Assembly: GCA_022702705.1 (NCBI GenBank)
Contig: CM040430.1
Coordinates: 76,697,239 to 76,761,238 of the forward strand
Reading direction: 5' to 3'
DNA: 64,000 bases
Source of the DNA: Papilionanthe hookeriana x Papilionanthe teres
Lineage: Eukaryota > Streptophyta > Magnoliopsida > Asparagales > Orchidaceae
Under the pieces are notes generated by a model that saw only the letters and a program-made list of their open reading frames with translations, searched no databases and was not told the origin of the DNA. Shown one piece after another: positions 11,625-24,099 of this stretch; position 1 is the stretch's first letter; every line of letters starts with the position of its first letter. Both the position numbers and the translations under genes were made by a program.

Positions 11625-13363
11625 TGTATCCATATATAAATTATGGTTTATTACATTCAATTCTAAGAAAAAACATAATATGCCCTATATATTTCTTCCA
11701 CCACTTTAGAATTTGCAGTCTCTGGGCGTATATGGGAAACTATTTAGGTTAATAAATAACACAAAACTACTAAGATTAGATAAATAAACAAACAAAATGA
11801 ACAAATAATAACAAACCAATAATATAGCTATTATATTACCATAACATATTTACATATACTTATTAATAAATGCTTACACAGTATAATAGAAGGCCGCTAA
11901 TAACTACTAGCGGGTGGTTAATCAAAGTTCAAAATAATTTCCTATGTTAGCTCACTTTACATATTTGCATAAAGAAGTAAATGGAGGCTCACTAATTGCT
12001 GTTTAGCATGTGAGCAACTACACAAAAAATAAAAAAAATATTTATTGTCAATTTTAGAAAATAATTATGTTGTAAAAGTATTAAATGTATATATTATAAT
12101 TTAAATATATATATATAGAGTTTAATGTTAGCTTATATATTAAGTACAATAAAAACTAGATCCGTATTTTAAATAAAAAAGCATGGATTGACAATATAAT
12201 ATGATTCCAATCGTACAATTTGATAAATTTATACTAAATCATATCAGATCATTCTGTTGATTCAGTTTCTTAATTAGAATAATTAAGATAATCTATCATA
12301 CAATATAATGTATAGCAAATAACACAATTATTTTAAAATTTTAATAAACTAATTAAAATTATATTGATTGTATAGTATGATACCATTCGTAGAATAGAAA
12401 CAATTTAAATTTTAATTTACTAATTAGTAAGAATTAATCTATTTAAAACTAATATTAAAAAATGATAAATCATATAATGCTGTTGAATCCCAAAATGTCC
12501 TTTGGGTCACACCAAAGAAATAAAACGTTGGTCGGATGAGAGGAATAAGAGAAAAGAGGATAAAGTATAAACATAGATAGCACTGATTCTCTTGGAATAG
12601 ATCCAATAGTCATTTCTGTAGAAATGACCACCTATTTATAAGTCATAGGAAAAGACCAATAAATTACATGATTATCCTCCATTAAATAAGAACGTTATAT
12701 TTATTTATTAGTCATTACACCTTTACAACTTTGTAATCAAAATAGACAGATTTTGAACTTTTAATCGCTACTGGTGTTTTTTCACATCAATAACTGTCCT
12801 AGCCACTGTTTTGTATTTGTAAGCTTGGCATGGTCAAGTGGTACTTGTTCTATCAGCCAAAAAGTCATTCGATCGAAGAACCTATCTTTGGTTGCCTTTT
12901 TCTTACGGAATCTATTGAGATGACTCATTGATCTTTGGAATGATTATTCCATCAGACTGACAACACAATATCGCAATCTGTTTGGCAGCCTACCTCGGTC
13001 GATGAATCAATGTAGAAGGATTAGCGATAGTTGTTCTTGTGAATGCCCTTTGTGTCAGTTAAGCTGTTAATGCATGGTGCTCCTTGGTTAGACTAACACT
13101 CGCTTGGCCTAGAATTCGGCCAGCCTTTGGAGATGATACAACATGGTTTGGTCTTGTGCTGCTCTCTTCGTGTGATCCATTAGATATCTTTGAGATTCAT
13201 GTAGCTACATTTCTGATGTACATAATTAGTTTCCTGATTCTCTTGCTTCTTTGAGAGTGACAACTATCATAAAAAAAAGAGAATTAAATGAAACATTTAT
13301 TTACATAATAAATAATAAATATTGCTAATAGTTGTACTTCCGAGATTTTCGTGCCATTTTTCC

Positions 13364-13372
13364 CTATAAATA
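13364..13372 (+). promoter_or_regulatory. TATA-like box in segment A
   Basis: CTATAAATA is followed about 75 bases later by an ATG at 13447, which in segment B opens a 56-codon frame. In A that frame is shifted by a deletion of about 16 bases. The box is conserved in B at 58058-58067. Confidence 0.35.
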
Positions 13373-13616
13373 TGGCGCATTTAATGCTTTCTTTCCTCAC
13401 TTATAGAACTTCCTTACCCTTTAGTCATTAGTAGTATTAGACAAGAATGTCAGGTGCTAAGAAGCACTTATGAAGGCCTTGGTGCTTCCCACTTCAAAGA
13501 TGTGCCCTTCTAGGGTGAGAAGAGAAGGAAACAAGAAAGTTTTGATTCTGTCTCGAAGAAGAAAAGGGACAAAGCGGCCGAGAGGAGACCAGAAGATGAG
13601 AGAAAAAAGAAAGGGA

Positions 13617-14042
13617 CCAAGTCTGTGGGGTCCAAGGGATCCATGCTAGCAATCACTAGAAAGAAATCTGTGCTAGGGATCAACTGAAAAGAATCCATGC
13701 TAGGGATCACAGGAAAGAGATCCATGCTAAGTGTTAAGTGAAAGAGATCCACAATAGGGATCTATAGAATGAGATCCACACTAGGGAATAAGTAAAAGGG
13801 ATCCATACTAGGGATCACATGAAAGATATCCACGCTAGGGATCAAGTGAAAAGGATCCACGTTAGGGATCGAGCAATGAGATCCATGCTATGGATCAAGT
13901 AAAAGGGATAAATGCTAGGTATCACTAGAAAGAGATCTATTTTTAGGATCAAGTGAAAGGGATCCACATTAGGGATCATAGGAAAGGGATCCATGTTAGG
14001 GATCATGGAAAAGAGATGTACGCTAGGGATCGCGGGAAGGGA
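13617..14042 (+). repeat. 27-bp tandem array at the end of segment A
   Basis: About fifteen degenerate units of the form GGGATCCATGCTAGGGATCA plus a GAAA-containing spacer. The GCTAG core recurs at 13645, 13672, 13699 and 13726, a period of 27. Many units hold GATCC and GGATC separated by seven bases, so each can form a small hairpin. The array is absent from segment B, where the matching position runs straight into X3. A minus-strand frame (13510-13752) reads as a nine-residue repeat, which follows from 27 being a multiple of three and is not evidence for a gene. Confidence 0.85.
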
Positions 14043-17000
14043 TTGTCGGTTGTCAAATTAGAAATTGTCGGTCGCTGGAATATGAATTTCGTCGCGTGCT
14101 TTAAAATAGATTTAATTTAATATATATATAATTTTGAAAAGTAACATTTTAATTTAAAAATATGAAATCAAACTAATCTCATATATGCAATAATTTAAAT
14201 AAAAAAGCACAACATTGCAAGCAATGCATCTACCCCGACAAACAGATGCATTACTTGATGATGAGGCTTATTTGAATAAACTAAAGAATCTATGACATCC
14301 GTTTAGTCTGTGAAACCATTTATGTTGGCCCACAAGTTTCCCTATCTAATGTGAAAAATTAGAAAGGGTTTATATTACCTGGGTTCTTAAAGTTTCCTAT
14401 AAGGGCAAGCCCCTATAGTTAATTACCTCTCAAATGACCAAAGTCACTTAAGAGAACTCTCGATGATGATTAAGAAATATTGTCTTCATGAACTCAAAAG
14501 GGTTTAGGATTTTCAATATCGGACAAGGAAATTCAAATGGGAAAGGTGCAATTGGGAACAATTATTTTCAGAATCCAAAAGAGGAAGACTAGGGGATGTC
14601 ACGGATCCTAAAGAGAACTCCGATGACTTTCCAAACTATCCTATGGTTCGGCTTTAGTCTTGAAGAGATATTATTTAATGTATCATCCTGTCATTTTTAT
14701 TAATTTAAAGCTGACATTTGCATGATACCGATCATACAAATAGCTTGGAAGATAGAAAGATTTACGTCATATCAGACGATGACCTCGGAATCCTAAGAAG
14801 AGTTAGGGCTTATATTGCACAGAAGGTTTGTAAAAAGGCCTAAAAGATCAATTATGGATTTATGTTGCACTAGATAGATGATACACCTAAAATATATAGT
14901 ATTTTTATACACATTTTTATATTTATTTCTGATGATATTGCACATTAATGAAAGGTATTTTATGTAGTTTTCTTGCAGGTATGATTAAATGGATGATTAT
15001 CATAAAAGGAATGAAAATTTACCAATTTTGGAGCAAAAATGAAGAAATGTGCAAAATTGATCTGTGGTGGCTAAGTGCCTGGACCTGCGCTTAAGCGCCA
15101 GAGTCTCGCGGCTATGCGCCCAGACCTGGAGCTTGCACGCTAGAAGCCTCATGGCTAAGCACCGAGCTCTCGTGCTTACACATGATAGTTACTAAAGAGG
15201 AGTTATTTAAATTTTGGTGCCATTTAAAGAGGTGTTTGAGGCATCTCTTGGTACAAACGTGGGTAACTTTCTATTGGCGCAAAAAATTTAATTAAATTAC
15301 TCTGGAATGGAAGCATCTCTGGAGAATTCATGGAATCTGAACACAATTTGAAGAGATACAAAGACATATGTTAGAAAATTATAAAAAGAGGACTTGAAGA
15401 TCAGAAAAGTGGTTGTTATTGGAGGGTGTGTAGTTTATGTTTATTGTGTAGGAGAGTTTTTAGTAACACACCACTCCACTTCACCATTTCTACTTACTTT
15501 AATATAGTTTGTATTATGATTAGAAGTGAGATTTGGAACCCTTAGAGTTGAGCGCCAACCTCTAAGGAGTATTGTAAGGAAAATCAAAGTTTTCAAAGGA
15601 ACTTCCAGAGTTTGGTGGAGAGGATTTTCAGATAAGTCTTTATCATTGTTAATACATTTGGTTTAATTAAGACTTCTTGTGTTTTCATTATGATTTCTAC
15701 TTTTAAACCAAGTTGTGATTGTATTTTCTCCATGAATTCCGAGTAGTTTTCTTTATCTTTCTCCTTAAAATAATAAGGTAATAAAGTTATGGAAGGATAT
15801 TGTGTGAAGTATAGGAAATCAATGTTGGAAGAAGTTATGATGATTTAAATCATTGCACTTCATTTACTTCTTGATTTGGCCAACTAAGATGTTAATATTT
15901 TTTGTGAGAACATGTAAGAACCTGTTTGGTATTGTCTCAGTTAACAATTGGTAAGAATCACATTAGATAATATAGGTGAGAATGTAATTCATATGATTAA
16001 GTGCAAATAAATAGGGAGATATACTTTGATGAGTGTAGAATTAGAGGACTTTAGAGTGACAGGTTAAAGCCTCTAATTTGATTTATTGTTTTATGTTTTC
16101 ATATGTGATGTTAGCCCTCAGATGGAGGGAGAAGAGAAAACTCTAGAGTGAGAGCTAGTATCTTTCCTGCCTAGCCCGTTTCAAGATTAATAAAACATAA
16201 GATTAACATTTGTTCTTTTTAGCATCTCTAGTAAGGATAAATAATATAATTGCTCCCATTTGAAACAACACTTTTGAGATACTTTCACAACAAAATTCCA
16301 TGTCTTATTACTGATTCATAATAAGGAAAAAGATATTTTTTTTGCATTTGCTTTAATCTTACAAAAATCTTGTTATAGTAGTTGTTTGCTTTCATTTCAA
16401 ATTATAAAAATTATAAAAAAGAATAGAACTTTCTTTCATAGAATATTATCTTTAGTTTGAGTAAGATCTATCTTAAAAAGTAAAAATTTAATTTTTTGAT
16501 TTATTTACTAAGAATATTTAACATTTATTTAACATTTTTTCCTATGGGTTTAATATCTCGGGGCTTGATTAGAAAGTCCTACATTACTTGACAACGATAC
16601 GTATACTTGCGTAGAATCCCTTTTTATAATAATATCAATTAGATCTCTTATTTGCATTGGCATCAAGTTTTTGTGGCTTTGTAAAAAAAAGCGATATCAT
16701 TAAAAAGAAGTATAAGTTCATATATAAAACGTAAGCATAAATAGCACGACATCAGCAGACAACCTCGAAGTCCTATGGCTTGTTGTTTATTTCTAAGGAA
16801 GGATTTGCTGTTGTAGACTTGTTTGTTCTCTCAAAGATGTTCTTCTGTACATCCTCATTGTGCTGCCCATGGTGCATGCTCCAAGCTACTCGTTGCAGGT
16901 GATTTTAGGTTTAGAAGTGTAAAGTTCAAGAAGTTCCAAGAGGTTTAAGGTGTACATGTCAGGTTTTGTTGTTGTGATTGCTGTTTAAATGTCTTATGAG

Positions 17001-20000
17001 GGAAGTTTAAGTTGATTAAGCAATACCGATTAGAATCCCACAGTTACCTCACTTCGACACCACTATTTTCTTCAGATTCACTTAGTCTAAATGAATTGTT
17101 GAATTCATCCAGACGAGAGAAATCTTGTTAGCAACTGTAGGTTGCCTTCTTTGAAGGATTCTTGATCATCCAAAGAGGGTGTATTATTTTAATTATCTTT
17201 TGATTTTTTTTACAAATGTTGTTTAATTTTAAAAAGATGTTTTGTTTTGTCTTGAGTTTTGTTTTGAATGTAAATTTCATTTTTGGTTTTGTTTAGCATG
17301 CAGATTTGTTTTGAGTTTTGCAAGTAAAGTAAATAAATGCAGTAAATTAAAATGAAAGGAAATTGCAATGCAAATTTGTAAATGTGTACCTTTCATCTTC
17401 TCGTGCATCTGCTGAAATTTTAGCTCTTGTAATATGTTTACAATTTTCAAGAGAATTTGAATAATTTGCAGAAAAAGAAAGCGGAAAAGGTTCAGGGTGA
17501 TCCTACCAGCTCTTCATCATAAATTGGTGGGTCCTATTCATATAGATTTTTAGGATGATCTTCTTGAGCATAGACATAATTGGTTCAGTTGTCCTTCAAG
17601 TTATCCAAAAGACTACAAAGGGATGCGGTGCACAATCCATATACCTCTTTTAAGCTTCTTTGCAACGTCTCAGGTTCTTCTAAACTTATTATGTTGCTAA
17701 ATCATTCATTTGTCATTAAAGTTAAGGTTTAATAGGCTTGTTTTAATCCATTGCTTAATGAACCTTGATTTTTTAATCATCCCTATGAGTAGGTTAATTA
17801 TCACTTGATGTTTTATTTATGAATTATGTGAGTGAAGGCTCTTAAGAGCAAATTTATTTTCTAAGGAAACCTAACATATTTGAACTTTAGAGTTGGGCTA
17901 GTAGTGTTTTTAAAGTATTTGTGTTTTGCTACAATGTCATTTCTAAGCCTCATTAAACAAAACTAGATTAAGCCTATTTCACTACAAAGCTCTTAAAATT
18001 TTGTGGGTAGACTTGTGATTATAGGAATATCAGATTAGGTGAGCATAATTCTGATTAAAGATTGTATTATAATCGAAACATTGATTAGGGGTTTTGAATT
18101 AGTGAATTATAACCTTTCAAAATTAAAACCCTAACTCTAGGATCATTCAATTTAATTAACTTCCAAATTTCAACAATTAAGGGAAAATCACAATTATACC
18201 CTTGTTGTGGGAGAGTGATAAGTTTTTGTACCTCTTAAACCCTTGTGTTCCAACTACTTATAAAAGTCATTTATAATCATATATTACCTATTTACCCCTT
18301 CATTTAGTCTAAATATTAATTAGAGCTTAAATTCCATAATTATCATTTTGCCCTTTAGGACTTTATCACTTAATAATTCTTTAAATTTAACTTAAATGAC
18401 TTTGACCTACTCAAGGGTCAATTAAAAAATCAGATGAGAGAATGTAATTTTCTGATTTTTATTTCATTTTTAGAATTATTTTTAATACAAAATACGTATT
18501 TTTCAACTTAATTCATTAGTTTATCAAAAGTATACCACTGTCTTTAAGAAAATTCTTGGAGGTTCACCTAAGTTAGGGGACCACTCAAACCAATTTTCAT
18601 AATTTATTTTAATTTTATTTTAATTATTATAGTTATTTGTTTGTTTTGAGTATTAATTAAATATAAAATATTATTTAACTTAGAAATTAACTTTTATATT
18701 TTTCCTAAATCTCTCTAAGTTTAGGAAACCCAGAGGATCAAATTTAATATTTTTGTGATTTTTATTTTATTTATTACAGTTGTTTTAATGTAAAATTAGG
18801 AGAAATTCATTTGTAGCCTTAAAAATTTATAACTATTTTTAGAAAATTAGGAAAAATATTTCAATTGTTCCTAAGTGCAGGAAACAATTTAGAACATTTT
18901 TGTAAACTTTTGTATTCTATTGATTTTATTGATTTTTAATTATTTTTAATTATCTAAAAATCAGAAAAATAGTTTAAAAATGAAGTTTTTACTTAAGGCT
19001 TGATTATATTTTTTTTTTGGTGCCCCTAATCACAAGGAACTCCCAAAAGCACTTTATTTAATTTTCTTAATATATTTTAATTATTATAATTATTTTAATG
19101 CCAAAAATGTCATTTCACTTCGAAAATCAAATTTGGTGGTTAAAATAATTCAAATGGGTTTGAATTTTTTATAGTGAGTTAGTGTGATTATTATTTATAG
19201 TATGGGTTTAGTTTTGTGATTTTTTTATCTATATTTTAAGTATTTAATCTTTTTAAGGCTACTAATGAGATAATTTTAATTAGTGTCATTAACTATTTAA
19301 ATCCGATTTATAATTTTCCTAGAATCCTCTGACTACAGTCAACCTACAAAATAAGTATTGTATTTTTTTATGTATATTTTAATTATTAGAATCTTTTAAA
19401 CTAAAACAGAGGTAATTGACTTGAAAATTAGGGCTTTTGTGTTAGGGATGCTCTCTGACACTAGAAATATTAGAGAGCACTCTTGATAATAGACCAAGCA
19501 GGCCCTCAAAATTTCAAGTCAAGGAGATTTATATTTATTAAGTTATGATTTAAATAATTTTATGAGTATTTAATTAATTAAAAATAAAATCTATAATAAA
19601 TATTTTTTATTTTTATCGACATTATTCTCCTCTCGTTCATTGAACAAAAGGGTATTTTTCTTTTATTTTTAAAATTTTTCTACACCATGTTATGAATTTT
19701 CTAAGTCATGGAATAAAATAAATCCAAAATCTCTGAAATTTCCTAATTCACACAGTTAGCGCTGACTGGATCCTACGACGCTTCGAACTCCCATGCGGTG
19801 CTCCACCATTTGACACTGCCATCTATGTATTCACCCAATCAGGATGCGCTGTATGTATCTTGAGCTCGTCCGGCGCCATCTGGTCCATTAATTTGATACA
19901 CGCGCGAACGAACGACATCCGTTCATCATCCTCATTTGTTCTAAAGTGAGAACCGTACACCTTCTAACCCTATAGTCTCTCTTGATACATAATGAAATCG

Positions 20001-21209
20001 CATAGGGTTTTTTTCTACACCTTAATCTACTCAGGATGAACTTATCTATATGGTTAATCTAACATGAAATACATGTTTACTTCATAAAGACCCAAACCAA
20101 GCTCGATTTGGGGGAAAATGGCCTATACTTTAGCCTGAGAGGTGAGGCCCCAATCAGATGCTTGCGAAAGCTTTGTTGGGACCTAGCGAACTTACTGGAA
20201 GTGTCACTTGGCTCTAATGAAGGTTCTATGTAAGACTTCCTCCTACAATTGGAAAGGCTGAGGAGGAAGTATGGTGTAGAGGGCTCTGGAGATGGGGCTT
20301 TTGGTGGGTAGATTCCTCTCTTGCTCTGGTGAAGGTGAGAAGCAAGCTAATTTGAAGTTTGCTGGGGTTTTATGATTTGTCCTATTTCAGGGTGATTTTT
20401 TTGCTGATGAAATTAGCTTTTGGCAGTGGGGACAATGGTTGGAGAGTGGTGGGCTTGAGCTCAGAAGATCTTAGAGAAGCTCTGGAAGCAATTTGGATGA
20501 GTTTCCCTAGGTTTTGTGCACACTCCATTTTTTGGCCTTGGGATGTGGTGGTTAAATAGACAAGGAAAGGGTGGCCACCAGGGCTTTAATATGGGTGAGC
20601 TCTACTGCTTAGGTGGAGGGAAGAAAGGTGCAAGTGGCCAATGGGAACTGACCAGGGAGTTTCAATTCTGGGTTTAAGTCTTGGGATGGCCCTCGATATT
20701 GATGTTTTATGGCTACTGGGGTGGCTGGCCAGAGTTGGGGTGGTGGCTAGCTGAGTCAGGGAGCTCAAAGGGATGTTTAATGGTGATGAAGATGGAGGTT
20801 TTATCAAGTGATGACAAGCTTAAGTCACTTAGCCAAATATTGGAAGGGGTTCCCCAATTTGTGGATCATTGGTCCATGGCTAAACTAAGTTGGACTAGGT
20901 GGATCTAGCCTGGCTCTTAGGGTTCAAATGTGGGCTATGGTGACCATGGTTTGGTTAGTTTTGATGGGTTTGGTCAAATTTGGGAGTTGGGTTCAAAATT
21001 GGGTTTTTGGTTTGAACTTGGGTATAGGTTGGGTTTGGGCTAAGATTTAGGTCAAGTGATTGATCAATTTGATGTGGATAATTGTCATGAGAAGTTTGAA
21101 AGAGGAATTAGGTAGTTTTGAATTGATTTGGAATCCCAATTTGGTGTAAATTTGTCTCATTGTCAAATTTGGAGCATTTGGATTAGACTTGGGTTTGTGA
21201 TAGGCTAGG
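14043..21209 (-). mobile_element. family X copy X1, interrupted and lacking its 5' end
   Basis: The 3' terminus on the minus strand ends ...ACCGACA, seen as TGTCGGTTGTC at 14043. Shared blocks with X2, X3 and partly X4 include ATAAGGGCAAGCCCC (14400), CTCGAAGTCCTATGGCTTG (16763), the ACACCACTATTTTCTTC block (17060), the GAGTAGGTTAATTATCACTT area (17785), a run ending CATTATTCTC with TTTTTCTACACC (19619-19685), and a GC-rich block with ATACACGCGCGAACG and ACATCCGTTCATCATC (19895-19932). A TATA-like CTATTTAA is on the minus strand near 20552. The part towards 21209 is G-rich on the plus strand. It breaks off where inverted copy X4 begins. No protein family is recognised. Confidence 0.7.
14879..16754 (+). 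repeat. LTR G, solo LTR or LTR plus short leader, inserted in X1
   Basis: The insert starts TGATACACCTAAAATATATA and carries the lineage landmarks: GC-rich TAAGCGCC motifs at 15065-15165, AAGTGCAAATAAATAGGGAG at 15999, TTAGAGTGACAGG at 16052, AGAGTGAGAGCTAGTAT at 16144, and ACGATACGTATACTTGCGTA at 16591. X3 and X2 are uninterrupted here (GTTGCACTA followed closely by ACCTCGAA), so the insert is bounded to about 14879-16754. A CATCA followed by AGTTTTTGTGGCTTTG at 16661-16681 looks like a decayed LTR end and primer site, so the insert may be an LTR plus some 90 bases of leader. The flanks ATAGA and GCAGA agree only partly as a target duplication. Confidence 0.65.
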
Positions 21210-21404
21210 TGTTGACCTCACTTTTGTGAGGATCATTTATGATTCATTTTGAGAAAGGATGTCTACCAATGTTGAACTCCCAAATCTTGTCAAGGGTCAC
21301 TAAACCCTAATGTCTAGGGTAAAATCCTAATGAAGACTTTTTAGTCCAAATCTTTGTGACATCTTAAAATGATTATATAAATGACATTAAACCCTAATAT
21401 AATG

Positions 21405-21965
21405 ATACATTGACCAACAGGTCAACCCTTGACCTAATTGGTCAAACTTTAGTCAAAGTAGACCCATTGACCACCCCATTAACCAACAGGTCAACCCTTG
21501 ACCTAACTAGTCAAACTTTAGTCAAAATGGACCCATTGACCACCCCATTGACCAACAGGTCAAACCTTGACTTAACAGGTCAAAATTTAGTCAAAATGAA
21601 GTCATTGATCACCAGGTCAACCCTTGATCTAAATGGTAAATCTTTAGTTAAAATGGACCCATTGACCACCAGGTCAACTTAGACACCAAATTGGTCAAAC
21701 TTGACCCCTTCGATCAACTTGAGATACCAAAATGGCCAAACATGATTATTTGTTCAATTTAAACATTCAAATGGGTCAAACTAAACCATTAAACCAAATC
21801 AAGCTATCTAATAGCTCTCCATGACTCACTCAACCATTACAAGGTTAAGTAAGTCACCTGGGTTAACCTTGGACCTAAATTGGTCAACCATGGTCAACCC
21901 TAGTCAACTTTAGTCAACTTTGGTCAACCTGGTCAACCTTGGTCAAATTTTGATCAATTTCACCA
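21405..21965 (+). repeat. tandem array of TTGACC / GGTCAA dyads
   Basis: Irregular repeats of about 55-65 bases are built from CATTGACCAACAGGTCAA, CCTTGACCTAATTGGTCAAA and TTTAGTCAAAATGGACC. TTGACC and GGTCAA are complementary, so many units hold short hairpins. The last 70 bases degrade to a run of TTGGTCAACC. Confidence 0.8.
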
Positions 21966-22718
21966 TTTTGATTAACATTTGGTATTTTCACCAAAATATT
22001 TTATTTTTAATTAATTAATCATTTATTTAATTAAAAAAAATGAAATTCAAGTTCATTAGACGTAGGGTTTAAATAAAAATTTATGGGTTATACTCATGGT
22101 AAGACAAATTCCACGACCACATCGAAACCTATAATTTACACTTAAAACCCTAAATATAATCCAAGACCATTGATATTGGGTGATACACACCCATTGGACT
22201 TCACCATGACTTGGTTGACCCCATGACAAACTCATTAGCCGCCATGGTAACCAAGGTTAAAATTAATCATGACACCCTCATGAATGGATGCAAAGGGTGT
22301 CATTTGTTCATGTTATACTCAAAGAATGATGTGGGTGAGTTACCACTCACCTCTCCTCTAATCCAATTGAAGAGAAGCTTATCCAAATCATTCTTTCCAT
22401 CATAATTGGTCTCATCATGACATTTCATGAAGAATGAGGAAGGAAAAGGATTATGTGTCATTCTCTTCATAACTTCATTAAATGATTGGTAGAACTCATA
22501 CTGGGAAGGTGAGTTTAGCCTATCTTGAAGTCCCTATCCACCTCATGAGCTAACCAACAGAGACATGCTCCATATTTGAGTTCAACATGGAGTAACCTTA
22601 GGAACTTCAACCATAGCTATCTCTAGCCAAGAAGTTTATCCCCATGCTATCATGAGGCTGTTAGCTTCATTCCCAAGCAATTCCATGCCCATCCAAGCTA
22701 GCCATGACCTCTCCATGG

Positions 22719-22728
22719 CTATAAATAG
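22719..22728 (+). promoter_or_regulatory. TATA box of X4
   Basis: CTATAAATAG follows CTCCATGG. The same position relative to neighbouring blocks holds CTATTTAAA in X2 (37026-37034), CTATAATAG on the minus strand of X3 (about 62945-62953) and CTATTTAA on the minus strand of X1 (about 20552). Its presence in all four copies supports a real promoter and fixes the sense strand of the family. Confidence 0.6.
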
Positions 22729-23703
22729 AGCTAAACCTGAGAGCATCCCAGAAGAAGAGAGAACCACCTACACTATCCAAACCCAAACACACCCAAGACT
22801 CGTATTATTGTCCATACCCTATGAAATTGATTCCCTATAGAATCAAGCCCTGAAGTTCACTATCCTCTCCTAACTTCATGCCCTAAAAACAGGAAAAATT
22901 TTTGGGTCTGCATAAAACCTCACCAATCCTCAAATTAACCATTCCTACACCTTCCACAAGGTGTACGAAGAAGTTTCAAATCAAAATTAGATTTTCCTAT
23001 GAGCCCTAACCTACTTCAAGACCAAGCCATTTTAGTGAATTCCATTCACCTCAAATTGAGCATAGAGGAAGCTTTGCAAGGACTCAATGATCATGTTTGT
23101 CTAGTTTAACTGAATCCACACCTCGCCAAAACTAGGTATGACCTCTTCGACCTAGTTTAGCCTCATGTGTGAAGGTTTGTGAAGTAAACCATTTCATAAC
23201 CCATACAACACTGTATGGATGGGTTCGTTCTCTCACGATGAAGCTCTAGGAACATGTTTCACTTAAATCCATGATGAATCCTTAGAAAACAGACGATTCA
23301 CTGATCAAACTAGGCTAAGGGAGATAAACATATATAATCCATTTTCGTGTTTTGGAAAAGAACAGCTCTGATTAAAAGAAGTCGGATCTCGTGTTATAAC
23401 CCCACAGCGGATCAAGCGCATTTCAACGTATACGAAGACACACGTCGTCCTAAGGATTATTCCTTCTAATTATGATTTAATTGAATACAGAATAATCTTA
23501 AAAACTTCAAAAATATATATTTTGATAAATAAAAATCATAAAAATAAATTAAAAATATTCTTGAACTCAGGACAATGAGGAGAATAATGGAAATAAAAAT
23601 TTAAATTAACATGCTATATTTAATTTTAATTAATTAACTACTTCTTGAAGTGATTTAATTATTAAAAATTATTTATAAATAAGAAAAAATTTGAAAATTT
23701 TAG

Positions 23704-23745
23704 GGATTAACCTTTAAGCCCTCAGGATTAACCTTTAAGCCCTCA
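23704..23745 (+). repeat. 21-bp perfect tandem duplication
   Basis: GGATTAACCTTTAAGCCCTC followed by A is repeated twice without a mismatch, inside the AT-rich part of X4. Confidence 0.9.
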
Positions 23746-24099
23746 GGAATACTCCATGATTTTTCCAAGGCTAGGAAAATTCCCTAGGATTAAATTTCCT
23801 AATTTTTATCAAGTCTTATAATTATTTCTAAAAATAATTATAAAAATCAAGAAATTGAAAATTAAACTAAAAAAATGCTTAAAATATTTATGGGAATAAT
23901 TTTGAACTCTAAAATGACAATTTTAACCATAGAAAAGTTTTAATGACATATTTTTATTATTTAGGGTTGAAAATAATAAATTCTTTTATTTAAACCATAA
24001 AATTTAAACCCTAAATGACATGTAGGATTGGCTATCCCCTAAAATCTTAGGGTTAAAACATATGAACTTAGGTCAATCTGAATCTAGTACTAAATGAAA

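Larger units (their letters stand above)
11297..14042 (+). repeat. segment A of a large direct duplication (partner: segment B, 43343-58337)
   Basis: From the shared CTAATGAATTATTTTCTTAA onward this segment matches segment B over its whole length once insertions in B are set aside. Clear anchors are GCCAATAGCAACCATCAT, CATTATGGATCCTTCAAGTT, TGGAATAGATCCA-TAGTC and TGTAGCTACATTTCTGATG. Mismatches are frequent but matches dominate, so the duplication is not recent. A holds the uninterrupted site (13200-13204, TGTAG) where element C sits in B. No gene is recognised; a TATA-like box sits at 13364-13372. A part (12481-13271) has copia-LTR-like features on the minus strand, with a TTCAACA end and a TATAAATAG box, but this is weak. 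Confidence 0.8.

Noticed and set aside
12481..13271. Copia-type solo LTR on the minus strand inside segment A
   Set aside because: A TTCAACA end and TATA box are present, but no matching start, target duplication or primer site could be fixed, so it was left as a remark.
21410..21682. 90-residue frame with repeated NRSTLDLTGQ motif
   Set aside because: It is an open reading of the TTGACC tandem array without start context or family features.
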